Below, one piece after another: positions 1-6,920 of a stretch of DNA of 19,152 bases. The stretch spans positions 1-19,152 of the forward strand of contig URDM01000058.1 in assembly GCA_900546575.1 (NCBI GenBank), read 5' to 3'. Origin of the DNA: an uncultured Prevotella sp. (GTDB taxonomy: Bacteria > Bacteroidota > Bacteroidia > Bacteroidales > Bacteroidaceae). Every line of letters begins with the position of its first letter. The first letter of the stretch is position 1. A model generated the notes under the pieces. It saw nothing but the letters and a program-made list of their open reading frames with translations. It searched no databases and was not told where the DNA came from. The position numbers and the translations under genes were made by a program.

Positions 1-236
1 ATATCAAGTTCAAGAGTTGCATTAACTGGATTGAACCGTTGCTTCAGCCAAGAATTGTTCCAATCGTCTCCAGCCGACGCCTTCTGCACTGAGAACGCCA
101 TCAGCATCATGAGACAAAGGAAGAACTGCATGAACCTTCCCGCAGACGTTCGCATGGAGCGCCGCGTAGAAACAGAATTGCTTGCAACCCACCCGTCCAA
201 ATATGGAGGAGGTTGCTGTTGTCTTCTTTTTTTCAT
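1..236 (-). CDS. Exported hypothetical protein, N-terminal part only (runs off the window start)
   Basis: An open frame with no stop runs on the minus strand from an ATG at 236-234 to the window edge (78 codons). The first 35 residues are basic and Q/P-rich (MKKRRQQQPPPYL at the start). Residues 36-55 (MQFFLCLMMLMAFSVQKASA) have the form of a signal peptide, with likely cleavage after ASA, followed by GDDWNNSWLKQRFNP. In-frame ATGs at 155 (codon 28) and 131 (codon 36) would give a more standard signal peptide, so the start is uncertain. A TAnnTTTG promoter element lies 85 bases upstream of the 236 start. I do not recognise the mature part. The protein is inferred to be exported or periplasmic. 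Confidence 0.6.
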   Translation of the reverse strand, partial: MKKRRQQQPPPYLDGWVASNSVSTRRSMRTSAGRFMQFFLCLMMLMAFSVQKASAGDDWNNSWLKQRFNPVNATLELD

Positions 237-320
237 TTTAAGATGTTTTGATTATTGTTTATGATTTGATTTGATCTTATCTTTATGCAATAGAGTTATA
301 GGCAAGTTTTTTTCATAGGG

Positions 321-328
321 CAAATTTA
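321..328 (-). promoter_or_regulatory. Bacteroidetes -7 element (TAAATTTG) for the partial exported protein
   Basis: The reverse strand reads TAAATTTG, matching TAnnTTTG. Transcription would begin near 314 and give a leader of about 78 nt before the ATG at 236. I see no clear -33 TTTG at the right spacing. Confidence 0.45.
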
Positions 329-388
329 ATGTTTTTCATTAAAATTAAGTGTCTGATTCGTGTGCGTAAATGTCCAATTCATATAAAA

Positions 389-420
389 AAGGTGTCCACT
401 TCCTACGAAGTAGACACCTT
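389..420 (-). terminator. Rho-independent terminator of the seven-TM AraC regulator
   Basis: A 14-bp inverted repeat (389-402 with 407-420, loop CTAC) is followed on the minus strand by a run of six T (385-390, overlapping the stem foot). The one imperfect pair, 397/412, is C-A on the plus strand but G-U in minus-strand RNA. The hairpin is therefore complete only for transcripts coming from the minus-strand gene that ends at 444. Confidence 0.85.
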
Positions 421-443
421 ACAGAGGGTTTTTCAGTAGTTTT

Positions 444-1604
444 TTATGAGTTTTGGGCTCTCCATTCAACAGGAGTGCATCCCTCCTTTTCCTTAAAAAT
501 TCTATAAAGATATGACCTTGAAGAGAAACCGCATTCGGCAGAAATGATGTCGTTGTTGTAGTTGGGAAACTCCTTCATCATCTTTTTGGCAGCATTGAAG
601 CGTATGTCGCCGAGCCATATGCGGAACGTTGTGTTCTGGCATTGGCTGAAGAATTGGCTCAGTTCGTTTTTGCTGATATCCAGCGAAAGCGACAATGTGA
701 GCATATTGACCGAACTGTCCTTATAGCCTATGTCGGCACACCACTTGTCGAGTGCCGACTGAATGAAGTCGATGCGTTCGGCAGAGAGTGGCAGTGGGGC
801 AGGCTCGCTGTCAGGTTCAGATTCCGGTTGCAGTACGTCGCTGTCTGTAGCCGATGCCTTGCTTTCCGAATTGTCCATATCTGCGGTAGCTTCATTGTCA
901 CGTTCCTTGTTCAACAGTTCTTCGGTAGGCACATAACTGTAGCCAAACGCCACAAAGTTGATGATGAAGAACAGCAATATGACCAGTCCTACGGGACCTA
1001 CTATATACAACGATTTGGTGGAAAGTATGGCGAACGGCACAATCAATGCACTAAGAAACAGCAACGCAAGACTGGTATGTGCATATCTTATGAAGGGCTG
1101 CATGTCGTTGGCAGCCATTGTTTCCAGAATCTTCTTGCGCCTTATTATCTCTGTCGTTATCATGTATATGCAGTACACCATATTGCTAAAGAATATGGCA
1201 AGCATCACATAAATCCATACGCCCATGTCCAATGTGCCGGTAATACAGTAGCCCGTACCGAACGCTGCAAGCATGGCTGTATATACTACGGCGCAGATCA
1301 GGTTCATCTTCTTGCGATTGCTGTGTGTGGCTTCGATGTTGTATATGGCCATTGCAAGGAGCGTGAAGCATGGCAGATAGACCAGTATGTTGACTACAGC
1401 TCCTACATCTTCGTCCGAAGCCCTGAATCCATAGCACATTTGCAGGAAAAAATGGATTGCCATCAATAGCAGGGACGAGAATATCATCCACCTCGAACAC
1501 TCATAACGCCTGTTGATCCATCTGACGTGAATGCGCGTAATGCCAATGAAGAATGCGCACACAAGCATCAGTATCATACAAGCGAACTGTAATAAATATA
1601 ACAT
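444..1604 (-). CDS. Seven-TM membrane protein with C-terminal AraC-type DNA-binding domain
   Basis: With the start at 1604 the product has 386 residues. Seven hydrophobic segments can be seen at about residues 2-24, 39-60, 68-90, 100-121, 126-150, 174-196 and 199-224. An acidic, serine-rich linker follows (about 225-274). A cytoplasmic AraC-family helix-turn-helix domain occupies about 275-386, with the typical second-HTH stretch SAECGFSSRSYLYRIFKEKEG near the end. The frame is open up to an ATG at 1679, but a TAnnTTTG element at 1681-1688 would start transcription near 1675, inside that extension, so the ATG at 1604 is preferred. The likely role is a one-component membrane sensor that regulates transcription from the membrane. 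The signal and targets are unknown. The gene is divergent from hppA and ends at a strong terminator. Confidence 0.85.
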   Translation of the reverse strand: MLYLLQFACMILMLVCAFFIGITRIHVRWINRRYECSRWMIFSSLLLMAIHFFLQMCYGFRASDEDVGAVVNILVYLPCFTLLAMAIYNIEATHSNRKKMNLICAVVYTAMLAAFGTGYCITGTLDMGVWIYVMLAIFFSNMVYCIYMITTEIIRRKKILETMAANDMQPFIRYAHTSLALLFLSALIVPFAILSTKSLYIVGPVGLVILLFFIINFVAFGYSYVPTEELLNKERDNEATADMDNSESKASATDSDVLQPESEPDSEPAPLPLSAERIDFIQSALDKWCADIGYKDSSVNMLTLSLSLDISKNELSQFFSQCQNTTFRIWLGDIRFNAAKKMMKEFPNYNNDIISAECGFSSRSYLYRIFKEKEGCTPVEWRAQNS

Positions 1605-1680
1605 AAGAATTTGATGTATATCGTCTATATAACCATTGTACCTATTATTATATAACGGATACCTTGATTTTTGTAACATG

Positions 1681-1688
1681 CAAAGTTA
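1681..1688 (-). promoter_or_regulatory. -7 element (TAACTTTG) of the seven-TM AraC regulator
   Basis: The reverse strand reads TAACTTTG. The expected transcription start is about 1675, downstream of the ATG at 1679 and upstream of the ATG at 1604. This supports the shorter protein. Confidence 0.55.
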
Positions 1689-1784
1689 CTCAAAAAACGG
1701 ATAAAGTATCGTCCGCATATGCTTTTTTCTTGCTTAAAAATAAATATTCTGACCCCGTATCAGCTTTCATATCAATATATTTTA

Positions 1785-1792
1785 TATATTTG
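1785..1792 (+). promoter_or_regulatory. -7 element (TATATTTG) of hppA
   Basis: TATATTTG followed by CA is a good match to TAnnTTTG. Transcription would begin near 1798 and give a leader of about 54 nt. The upstream -33 element is not obvious (TTTC at 1765-1768 at best). Confidence 0.6.
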
Positions 1793-1851
1793 CATACGTC
1801 GATTTGTAACGCTGAACTACAGTATCTATTATCAAACTAAAATATACCGTT

Positions 1852-4056
1852 ATGAACAACATCCCTTTAGTTTTTTGGCTGATTCCTATTGCCAGCGTTG
1901 TAGCATTGGGAATGGCATGGTTTTTCTTCCGCTCAATGATGAAAGAGGAAGAGGGTACTGACCGAATGAAAGAAATCGCCGAGCATGTCAGGAAGGGTGC
2001 CATGGCTTATCTGAAGCAGCAGTATAAGGTTGTGGCTATTGTCTTTGTGGTGCTTGCCATAGTGTTTGCCTTTATGGCTTATGTGCTGAAGGTGCAGAAT
2101 CCGTGGGTGCCTTTCGCTTTTCTTACGGGCGGATTGTTCTCAGGACTGGCAGGCTTCTTTGGCATGAAAACCGCCACTTACGCTTCGGCACGTACTGCCA
2201 ACGGAGCGCGTACGGGGCTTGACAAGGGACTGAAGATTGCCTTCCGAAGCGGAGCTGTAATGGGTCTGGTCGTTGTAGGTCTTGGTCTGCTCGACATTGC
2301 AATATGGTTTATAGTGCTGAATGCTGTCTATCAGGGCGAATCGACTGCCCTCGTCACCATCACCACTACTATGCTTACCTTCGGAATGGGTGCTTCCACA
2401 CAGGCATTGTTTGCCCGTGTGGGTGGCGGTATTTACACCAAGGCTGCCGACGTTGGAGCCGACCTCGTGGGCAAGGTTGAGGCTAACATACCCGAGGACG
2501 ACCCGCGCAATCCTGCTACTATTGCCGATAACGTTGGCGATAACGTGGGCGACGTAGCCGGAATGGGTGCCGACCTATACGAGAGCTATTGCGGTTCGAT
2601 ACTCTCTACTGCCGCTCTTGGAGCCACGGCATTTGCAATGAACGGCGACATGCAGCTGCGTGCCGTCATAGCGCCGATGATTATAGCAGCCATCGGCATA
2701 TTCCTCTCGCTCATAGGCATATTCATGGTGCGCACCAAGGAGGGCGCTACGATGAAGGAACTGCTTCATTCGCTCGGCTTAGGCACCAATGTCAGCGCCT
2801 GCCTTATAGCAGTTGCCACGTTCGTAATACTTTATATGCTTGGCATCGAAAACTGGTTGGGACTCTCGTTCTCGGTCATTAGCGGACTGATAGCAGGTGT
2901 CGTGATAGGTCAAGCCACCGAATATTACACCTCGCACAGCTATGTGCCGACGCAGAAGATAGCCGAAGCGTCGCAGACAGGTCCTGCCACTGTAATAATA
3001 AAAGGTATAGGCACGGGTATGATTTCGACGATGGTGCCGGTTGTTACCATCTCGGTAGCCATCATGCTGAGCTATCTTTGCGCCAATGGATTTGACATGT
3101 CGCTATCGGCAAAGTCCATCAGTACCGGTCTTTACGGCATAGGTATAGCCGCTGTGGGCATGCTCTCAACGCTCGGCATAACCCTTGCCACCGACGCTTA
3201 CGGTCCGATAGCCGACAATGCAGGCGGTAATGCAGAGATGAGCGGCTTAGGCAAGGAGGTGCGCGAGCGTACCGACGCTCTCGATGCACTCGGCAACACC
3301 ACCGCAGCCACCGGTAAGGGATTTGCAATAGGTTCGGCTGCACTCACAGCCCTTGCCCTGCTGGCATCGTACATCGAAGAGATTAAGATAGCCATGATAC
3401 GTGCCGTGGACAACGGCAAGCAATATATCGATGCAGCCGGCAACGTGTTCGACCCGACGAATGCCTCTACCGTCGACTTCATCGAGTTCTTCCAGGTGAA
3501 CCTAATCAATCCTAAGGTGCTCGTAGGAGCATTCCTCGGAGCCATGGCAGCATTCCTCTTCTGCGGACTGACTATGGGAGCCGTGGGTCGTGCAGCCGAG
3601 TCGATGGTGCAGGAGGTGCGCCGTCAGTTCCGCGAGATAAAAGGAATACTCGAAGGCAAGGCTACGCCTGACTATGGCCGTTGCGTAGAGATAAGCACAC
3701 GAAGCGCCCAGCGCGAGATGATACTGCCGTCGCTGCTTGCCATCATCATCCCGATTGTTGTGGGACTGGTGCTCGGTGTGGCAGGCGTATTGGGATTGCT
3801 CACGGGCGGATTGGCTGCGGGATTTACGCTCGCCGTGTTCATGTCAAACTCAGGTGGAGCCTGGGACAACGCCAAGAAGATGATAGAGGAGGGCAACTAC
3901 GGAGGTAAGGGCAGCGAAAACCACAAGGCCACTATCGTAGGCGACACCGTAGGCGATCCGTTCAAGGACACCTCAGGTCCGTCGCTCAACATCCTCATCA
4001 AGCTGATGTCGATGGTTAGCATCGTAATGGCGGGCTTGACAATAGCCGGATTGTAA
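1852..4056 (+). CDS. hppA: Membrane-bound ion-translocating pyrophosphatase, K+-dependent type
   Basis: The 734-residue product is the usual length for this family of about 16-TM inner-membrane pumps, which couple PPi hydrolysis to Na+ and/or H+ export. The substrate-binding signature DVGADLVGKVE is at residues 200-210, followed by the acidic EDDPRNPATIADNVGDNVGD (215-234). ADLYESY (240-246) carries Glu244 at the site of the semi-conserved glutamate of Na+-pumping members. In GNTTAATGKG (481-490), Ala485 and Gly488 sit where K+-independent enzymes have Lys and Thr, so K+ dependence is expected. Thr92, Phe96 and Asp148 resemble residues reported, from memory, for the dual Na+,H+ subfamily of Bacteroides vulgatus. 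The gene stands alone behind its own promoter. It would recover energy from PPi made in biosynthesis. Confidence 0.97.
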   Translation: MNNIPLVFWLIPIASVVALGMAWFFFRSMMKEEEGTDRMKEIAEHVRKGAMAYLKQQYKVVAIVFVVLAIVFAFMAYVLKVQNPWVPFAFLTGGLFSGLAGFFGMKTATYASARTANGARTGLDKGLKIAFRSGAVMGLVVVGLGLLDIAIWFIVLNAVYQGESTALVTITTTMLTFGMGASTQALFARVGGGIYTKAADVGADLVGKVEANIPEDDPRNPATIADNVGDNVGDVAGMGADLYESYCGSILSTAALGATAFAMNGDMQLRAVIAPMIIAAIGIFLSLIGIFMVRTKEGATMKELLHSLGLGTNVSACLIAVATFVILYMLGIENWLGLSFSVISGLIAGVVIGQATEYYTSHSYVPTQKIAEASQTGPATVIIKGIGTGMISTMVPVVTISVAIMLSYLCANGFDMSLSAKSISTGLYGIGIAAVGMLSTLGITLATDAYGPIADNAGGNAEMSGLGKEVRERTDALDALGNTTAATGKGFAIGSAALTALALLASYIEEIKIAMIRAVDNGKQYIDAAGNVFDPTNASTVDFIEFFQVNLINPKVLVGAFLGAMAAFLFCGLTMGAVGRAAESMVQEVRRQFREIKGILEGKATPDYGRCVEISTRSAQREMILPSLLAIIIPIVVGLVLGVAGVLGLLTGGLAAGFTLAVFMSNSGGAWDNAKKMIEEGNYGGKGSENHKATIVGDTVGDPFKDTSGPSLNILIKLMSMVSIVMAGLTIAGL

Positions 4057-4071
4057 CAGCCCCAAAACTCT

Positions 4072-4113
4072 AATTCTTACCCCTTTCCATCCTGCTGGAT
4101 AGGGGTTGGAATT
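4072..4113 (+). terminator. Hairpin downstream of hppA, likely terminator
   Basis: AATTC-tt-ACCCCT-t-TCC (4072-4088) pairs with GGA-t-AGGGGT-tg-GAATT (4097-4113) around an 8-nt loop, 15 bases after the hppA stop. There are two small internal loops. No strong T run follows, so termination is inferred from position and stem strength. Confidence 0.5.
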
Positions 4114-4134
4114 GGGACTTAAAACTATACATTT

Positions 4135-4240
4135 CAAAAAGGACTCCTTTTGCACTCCAAAAGGGGTCCTTTTGCTCTCCAAAACGAGTCCTTTTGCTCT
4201 TCAAAATGAGTCCTTTTGCAAGCCAAAAGGAGTCCTTTTG
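4135..4240. repeat. 22-bp tandem array of imperfect palindromes (about 5 copies)
   Basis: TCCTTTTG recurs at 4145, 4167, 4189, 4211 and 4233, exactly 22 bp apart. Each unit is close to the palindrome CAAAAGG-A-(C/G)-TCCTTTTG, separated by 4-5 variable bases (cact, ctct, ctct, caag). The left arm varies (AAAAAGG, AAAAGGG, AAAACGA, AAAATGA, AAAAGGA) while the right arm TCCTTTTG is invariant. The function is unknown. The array lies just after the hppA terminator hairpin. Confidence 0.9.
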
Positions 4241-4251
4241 AAAAATAATGG

Positions 4252-4271
4252 TTTTTCACTTGCAAAACCAT
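4252..4271 (+). repeat. Dispersed repeat TTTTCACTTGCAAAACCAT, copy 1 of 3
   Basis: TTTTTCACTTGCAAAACCAT here matches 4516-4533 (one A fewer) and 4561-4579 (ending CCGT). All three copies lie within 330 bases upstream of the GH20 gene. A shorter relative, TGCAAAACCATAG, occurs at 14871-14883 upstream of the tRNA nucleotidyltransferase gene. Confidence 0.7.
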
Positions 4272-4350
4272 AGCGTTTCCCTTGTTTTATCCGACATTTC
4301 GAGTGAAAAGATTAGAAGTTCAATTTTCCGAAGACTTGGCAATGCAGATA

Positions 4351-4465
4351 GTAGGAGGCTATGGCGTCCCCGCCATAGCCTGAGCAGTCAGACGATACAT
4401 TCTTATCATTCGTTTATTGCACCGTTGCTTGCTCAGGTTATGGCGAGGACGCCATAACCTCCTAC
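4351..4465. repeat. Paired 36-bp inverted repeats, each containing its own hairpin
   Basis: 4351-4386 and 4430-4465 are reverse complements over 36 bp with three differences, separated by 43 bp. Each arm contains a perfect internal hairpin: GGCTATGGCG/CGCCATAGCC (4357-4366 with 4371-4380) and AGGTTATGGCG/CGCCATAACCT (4435-4445 with 4450-4460), both with 4-nt loops. Two of the three differences are a compensating C-G to T-A pair, and the third is in the loop. The layout resembles REP/BIME-type elements. Confidence 0.88.
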
Positions 4466-4515
4466 AGTTAGACTTTCATTAATACTATTGCCTCGCTCCA
4501 TATTTCGCACAAACC

Positions 4516-4579
4516 TTTTTCACTTGCAAACCATCGGATTCTTCACTTTTCACTTTTCACTTTTCACTTGCAAAACCGT
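4516..4579 (+). repeat. Two further copies of TTTTCACTTGCAAA flanking a TTTTCAC tandem
   Basis: Copies at 4516-4533 and 4561-4579 bracket three to four head-to-tail TTTTCAC units (about 4541-4567). This is a low-complexity intergenic sequence that may have grown by slippage. It lies about 60 bases upstream of the GH20 -7 element. Confidence 0.7.
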
Positions 4580-4639
4580 TGTTTTGCTCTTGGTTTCAAT
4601 TTTCGTTGCCGCTTGTGCCGTGCTATGCATAATTAATTG

Positions 4640-4647
4640 TATCTTTG
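4640..4647 (+). promoter_or_regulatory. -7 element (TATCTTTG) of the GH20-M28 operon
   Basis: TATCTTTGCA matches TAnnTTTG. Transcription would begin near 4653 and give a leader of about 50 nt to the ATG at 4704. TTG at 4613-4615 is a possible -33 with a slightly long 24-bp spacer. The site excludes the longer open frame starting at 4488. Confidence 0.65.
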
Positions 4648-4703
4648 CACATAATATCGGTAAAAAGGACGAAACTTACAACAATCATATAAATAAACGA
4701 CAA

Positions 4704-6896
4704 ATGAAAAGACTACTACTATTATCTGCTACGACAATCCTTTCAGCGGTTATGTCGGCACAGACCGTAGAGCGTATGGACAATTTGAAGCCCGAACAGA
4801 AGTCGATGGCTGTCAGCTTGAAGCTCACTGGCGAACTCTCTACCGACCGTAAGGGCGACTACCGACAGATGCGCGACCTCTGTTTTCAGGTACGCGACAT
4901 CGACCTCAGTGACGCTAAGAGCACCGAAATACCAAAGAATGCGTTCCATTCGCGCCACCAACTCCTCAATATTGCGCTGCCAAAGGTGCTGAAGACCATC
5001 GGTACGCAGGCCTTTTTCGCTTGCGACAAGCTGCAGAACATCACCATCCCGGCTTCGGTCGAGAGTATAGGTGCTGCCGCTTTTTCGGGCTGTAAGGGCA
5101 TGACCGAACTAACAATAGAGGGCGCTCCCGTAATAGGCGAATACGCTTTTGCACGCCTGTCGGCACTGAAGACCGTCAAGGTCAATTCGAAAGTGCCGCC
5201 CAAGGCAGACGTTTCTTCATTCTACGGCGTTGAGCCGGGCTGCGTGAAGCTCATTGTCCCGAAGGGTTCGGAGAAGGCTTACATGAAGGCTGCCGGATGG
5301 AGCCGATTCTATGCCAAGCCGAAGATGGCTAAGGAAGTGAGCGACCCGATGCTCTGTCTCACCCCAATGCCACAGACCCTGACCGTTCAGAAGGGTGCCA
5401 AGGTGCTCAATGTGCATACCGCCTGGAACATCGTTGTAGCACATATGGACGGTGACGGAACTGTGCTGAACAACGAAGTGGAGCGTGCCCGCGAGATGCT
5501 CACTGACCGTATTGGCAACATCGTGAACAGCCGTCAGCGCGGATTGCAGCTCGTTCTCGACATCGACCAGTCGCTCGACGACGACGAAGCATACACTCTT
5601 GCTGTAGATTCCAAGGGCGTGAACATCAAGGGTAAGACTCCGCGTGGCGTGTTCTGGGGACTGATGACTCTCGACCAGATTCTGCTCGGTTCGGGCAACA
5701 AGGAGTGTGTTGACGCTATTCCGCAACTCACCATCAAGGATACTCCCCGCACTCATGTGCGCGAATTGATGGTTGACCCTGCACGTACGTTCATTCCGCT
5801 CGACGAGCTGAAGGCTTTCATACCCGAAATGGCTCGCTACAAGCTCAACGCATTGCACCTGCACCTCGTAGACGACCAGGCTTGGCGCATCGAAATAAAG
5901 AAGTATCCGCAGCTTACGGCTCAGGCTTCATCGCGTTGGGGCCAGGACGACCTGCAGATGCCGTACAAGGGATATTACACTCAGCAGCAAATGCGCGAAC
6001 TGGTGAGCTTCGCTGCACGCTATCATGTTGAGATTGTGCCCGAAATCGAGATGCCCGGACATGAGGTTGCAGCCATCAGCGTGTTCCCCGAACTTACTTG
6101 TCACCAGCGCCAGGTGCCCATCCGTACCACATGCGGCGTTTCAAACGAGCTGCTTTGCCCGGGTAATGACTTCACATATGAGTTCTTGGGCAATGTGTTC
6201 AAGGAGATTGCCGACATATTCCCGTCAAAATATATCCACCTCGGAGGCGATGAGGCTGGCAATCCGGCGCTCGACTGCTGGACCGACTGCCCCAAATGCC
6301 AGGCTCTGAAGAAGAAACTCGGCATCACAACTACCGACCGTTCGGAGAACTGGAAGCTGCAGGGATATATGTTCGACCGTGTTATCGAACTCCTGCGCGA
6401 CACCTATCACAAGACTCCGATGTTCTGGTATGAGACCGACTTCAAGAAAATCCAGCCGGGATGCGTCACCTTCGCTTGGCGCAACGGACTCACCGACAAG
6501 GCTCTGCAGGCTGCCGTCGAGAACAACGCACGCATCATGCTCTGCCCAGGCGAGCACTGCTACTTCGACTATCCAATGGCTAAGGGCGATATGCCTGAGG
6601 TGAACTGGGGCATGCCCGTAACTTCGCTCAAGGCTACATACGCTCTCGACCCGGCTTGGGGACACGACAAGAAGTTTGAGGAGAACAACCTCTTCGGCGT
6701 AGCCGGAACGCTCTGGAGCGAGTGCATCACATCGCCCGAGCGCATATACTATCAGGCTTATCCGCGCTCTATAGCCTTGGCAGAGGCAGGATGGAGCCAG
6801 CAGCAGAACCGTTCGTGGGAGTCGTTCATCAAGCGCATGCGTCCGTTGGCTAAGGATATGATGCGCCGTGGTGTGACTTTCTCAATGGAATACTAA
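4704..6896 (+). CDS. Exported GH20 beta-N-acetylhexosaminidase with BspA-like LRR domain
   Basis: The 730-residue product cleaves terminal beta-linked GlcNAc/GalNAc from glycans. It begins with a signal peptide (MKRLLLLSATTILSAVMSAQ). BspA-type leucine-rich repeats follow at about 55-205 (IPKNAF, IGTQAF, SVESIGAAAF and similar), then a GH20b-like domain at about 215-345. The GH20 barrel runs from about 348 to the C-terminus and contains HLHLVDDQAWRIEIKKYP and PEIEMPGH. The catalytic Asp516-Glu517 pair is in HLGGDEAG, and the substrate-pocket Trp lies in TLWSECI. An upstream extension to 4488 is rejected because the promoter lies inside it. The M28 peptidase gene follows after 24 bases, apparently in the same transcript. 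The enzyme probably acts in the periplasm or at the surface on host or peptidoglycan-derived amino sugars. The LRR part may serve binding. Confidence 0.95.
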   Translation: MKRLLLLSATTILSAVMSAQTVERMDNLKPEQKSMAVSLKLTGELSTDRKGDYRQMRDLCFQVRDIDLSDAKSTEIPKNAFHSRHQLLNIALPKVLKTIGTQAFFACDKLQNITIPASVESIGAAAFSGCKGMTELTIEGAPVIGEYAFARLSALKTVKVNSKVPPKADVSSFYGVEPGCVKLIVPKGSEKAYMKAAGWSRFYAKPKMAKEVSDPMLCLTPMPQTLTVQKGAKVLNVHTAWNIVVAHMDGDGTVLNNEVERAREMLTDRIGNIVNSRQRGLQLVLDIDQSLDDDEAYTLAVDSKGVNIKGKTPRGVFWGLMTLDQILLGSGNKECVDAIPQLTIKDTPRTHVRELMVDPARTFIPLDELKAFIPEMARYKLNALHLHLVDDQAWRIEIKKYPQLTAQASSRWGQDDLQMPYKGYYTQQQMRELVSFAARYHVEIVPEIEMPGHEVAAISVFPELTCHQRQVPIRTTCGVSNELLCPGNDFTYEFLGNVFKEIADIFPSKYIHLGGDEAGNPALDCWTDCPKCQALKKKLGITTTDRSENWKLQGYMFDRVIELLRDTYHKTPMFWYETDFKKIQPGCVTFAWRNGLTDKALQAAVENNARIMLCPGEHCYFDYPMAKGDMPEVNWGMPVTSLKATYALDPAWGHDKKFEENNLFGVAGTLWSECITSPERIYYQAYPRSIALAEAGWSQQQNRSWESFIKRMRPLAKDMMRRGVTFSMEY

Positions 6897-6920
6897 TAAA
6901 CTTAAACGTTAATAATCAGG

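Larger units (their letters stand above)
4057..4703. other. Gene-free region between hppA and the GH20 gene
   Basis: No credible gene was found in these 647 bases. In order they hold the hppA terminator hairpin, the 22-bp array, a copy of TTTTCACTTGCAAAACCAT, the paired 36-bp inverted repeats (4351-4465), two more copies of the TTTTCACTTGCAAA repeat separated by a short TTTTCAC tandem, and the GH20 promoter at 4640. An open frame reaching back to 4488 is not coding, because it crosses the promoter and the repeats. Confidence 0.75.

Noticed and set aside
31..264. Plus-strand 77-codon open frame
   Set aside because: It is antisense to the minus-strand frame with a clear signal peptide, and its own product is Cys-rich at the end with no family features.
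642..1469. Long plus-strand open frame (275 codons)
   Set aside because: It is antisense to the seven-TM AraC gene. The product is rich in Cys, His and Arg with no domain pattern, as expected of a shadow frame.
4488..4703. 72-residue N-terminal extension of the GH20 protein
   Set aside because: It spans repeats and the promoter, and the internal ATG at 4704 begins a normal signal peptide.
5217..5864. Minus-strand open frame opposite the GH20 gene
   Set aside because: A shadow of a strongly supported gene. No start signal, promoter or recognisable domain.
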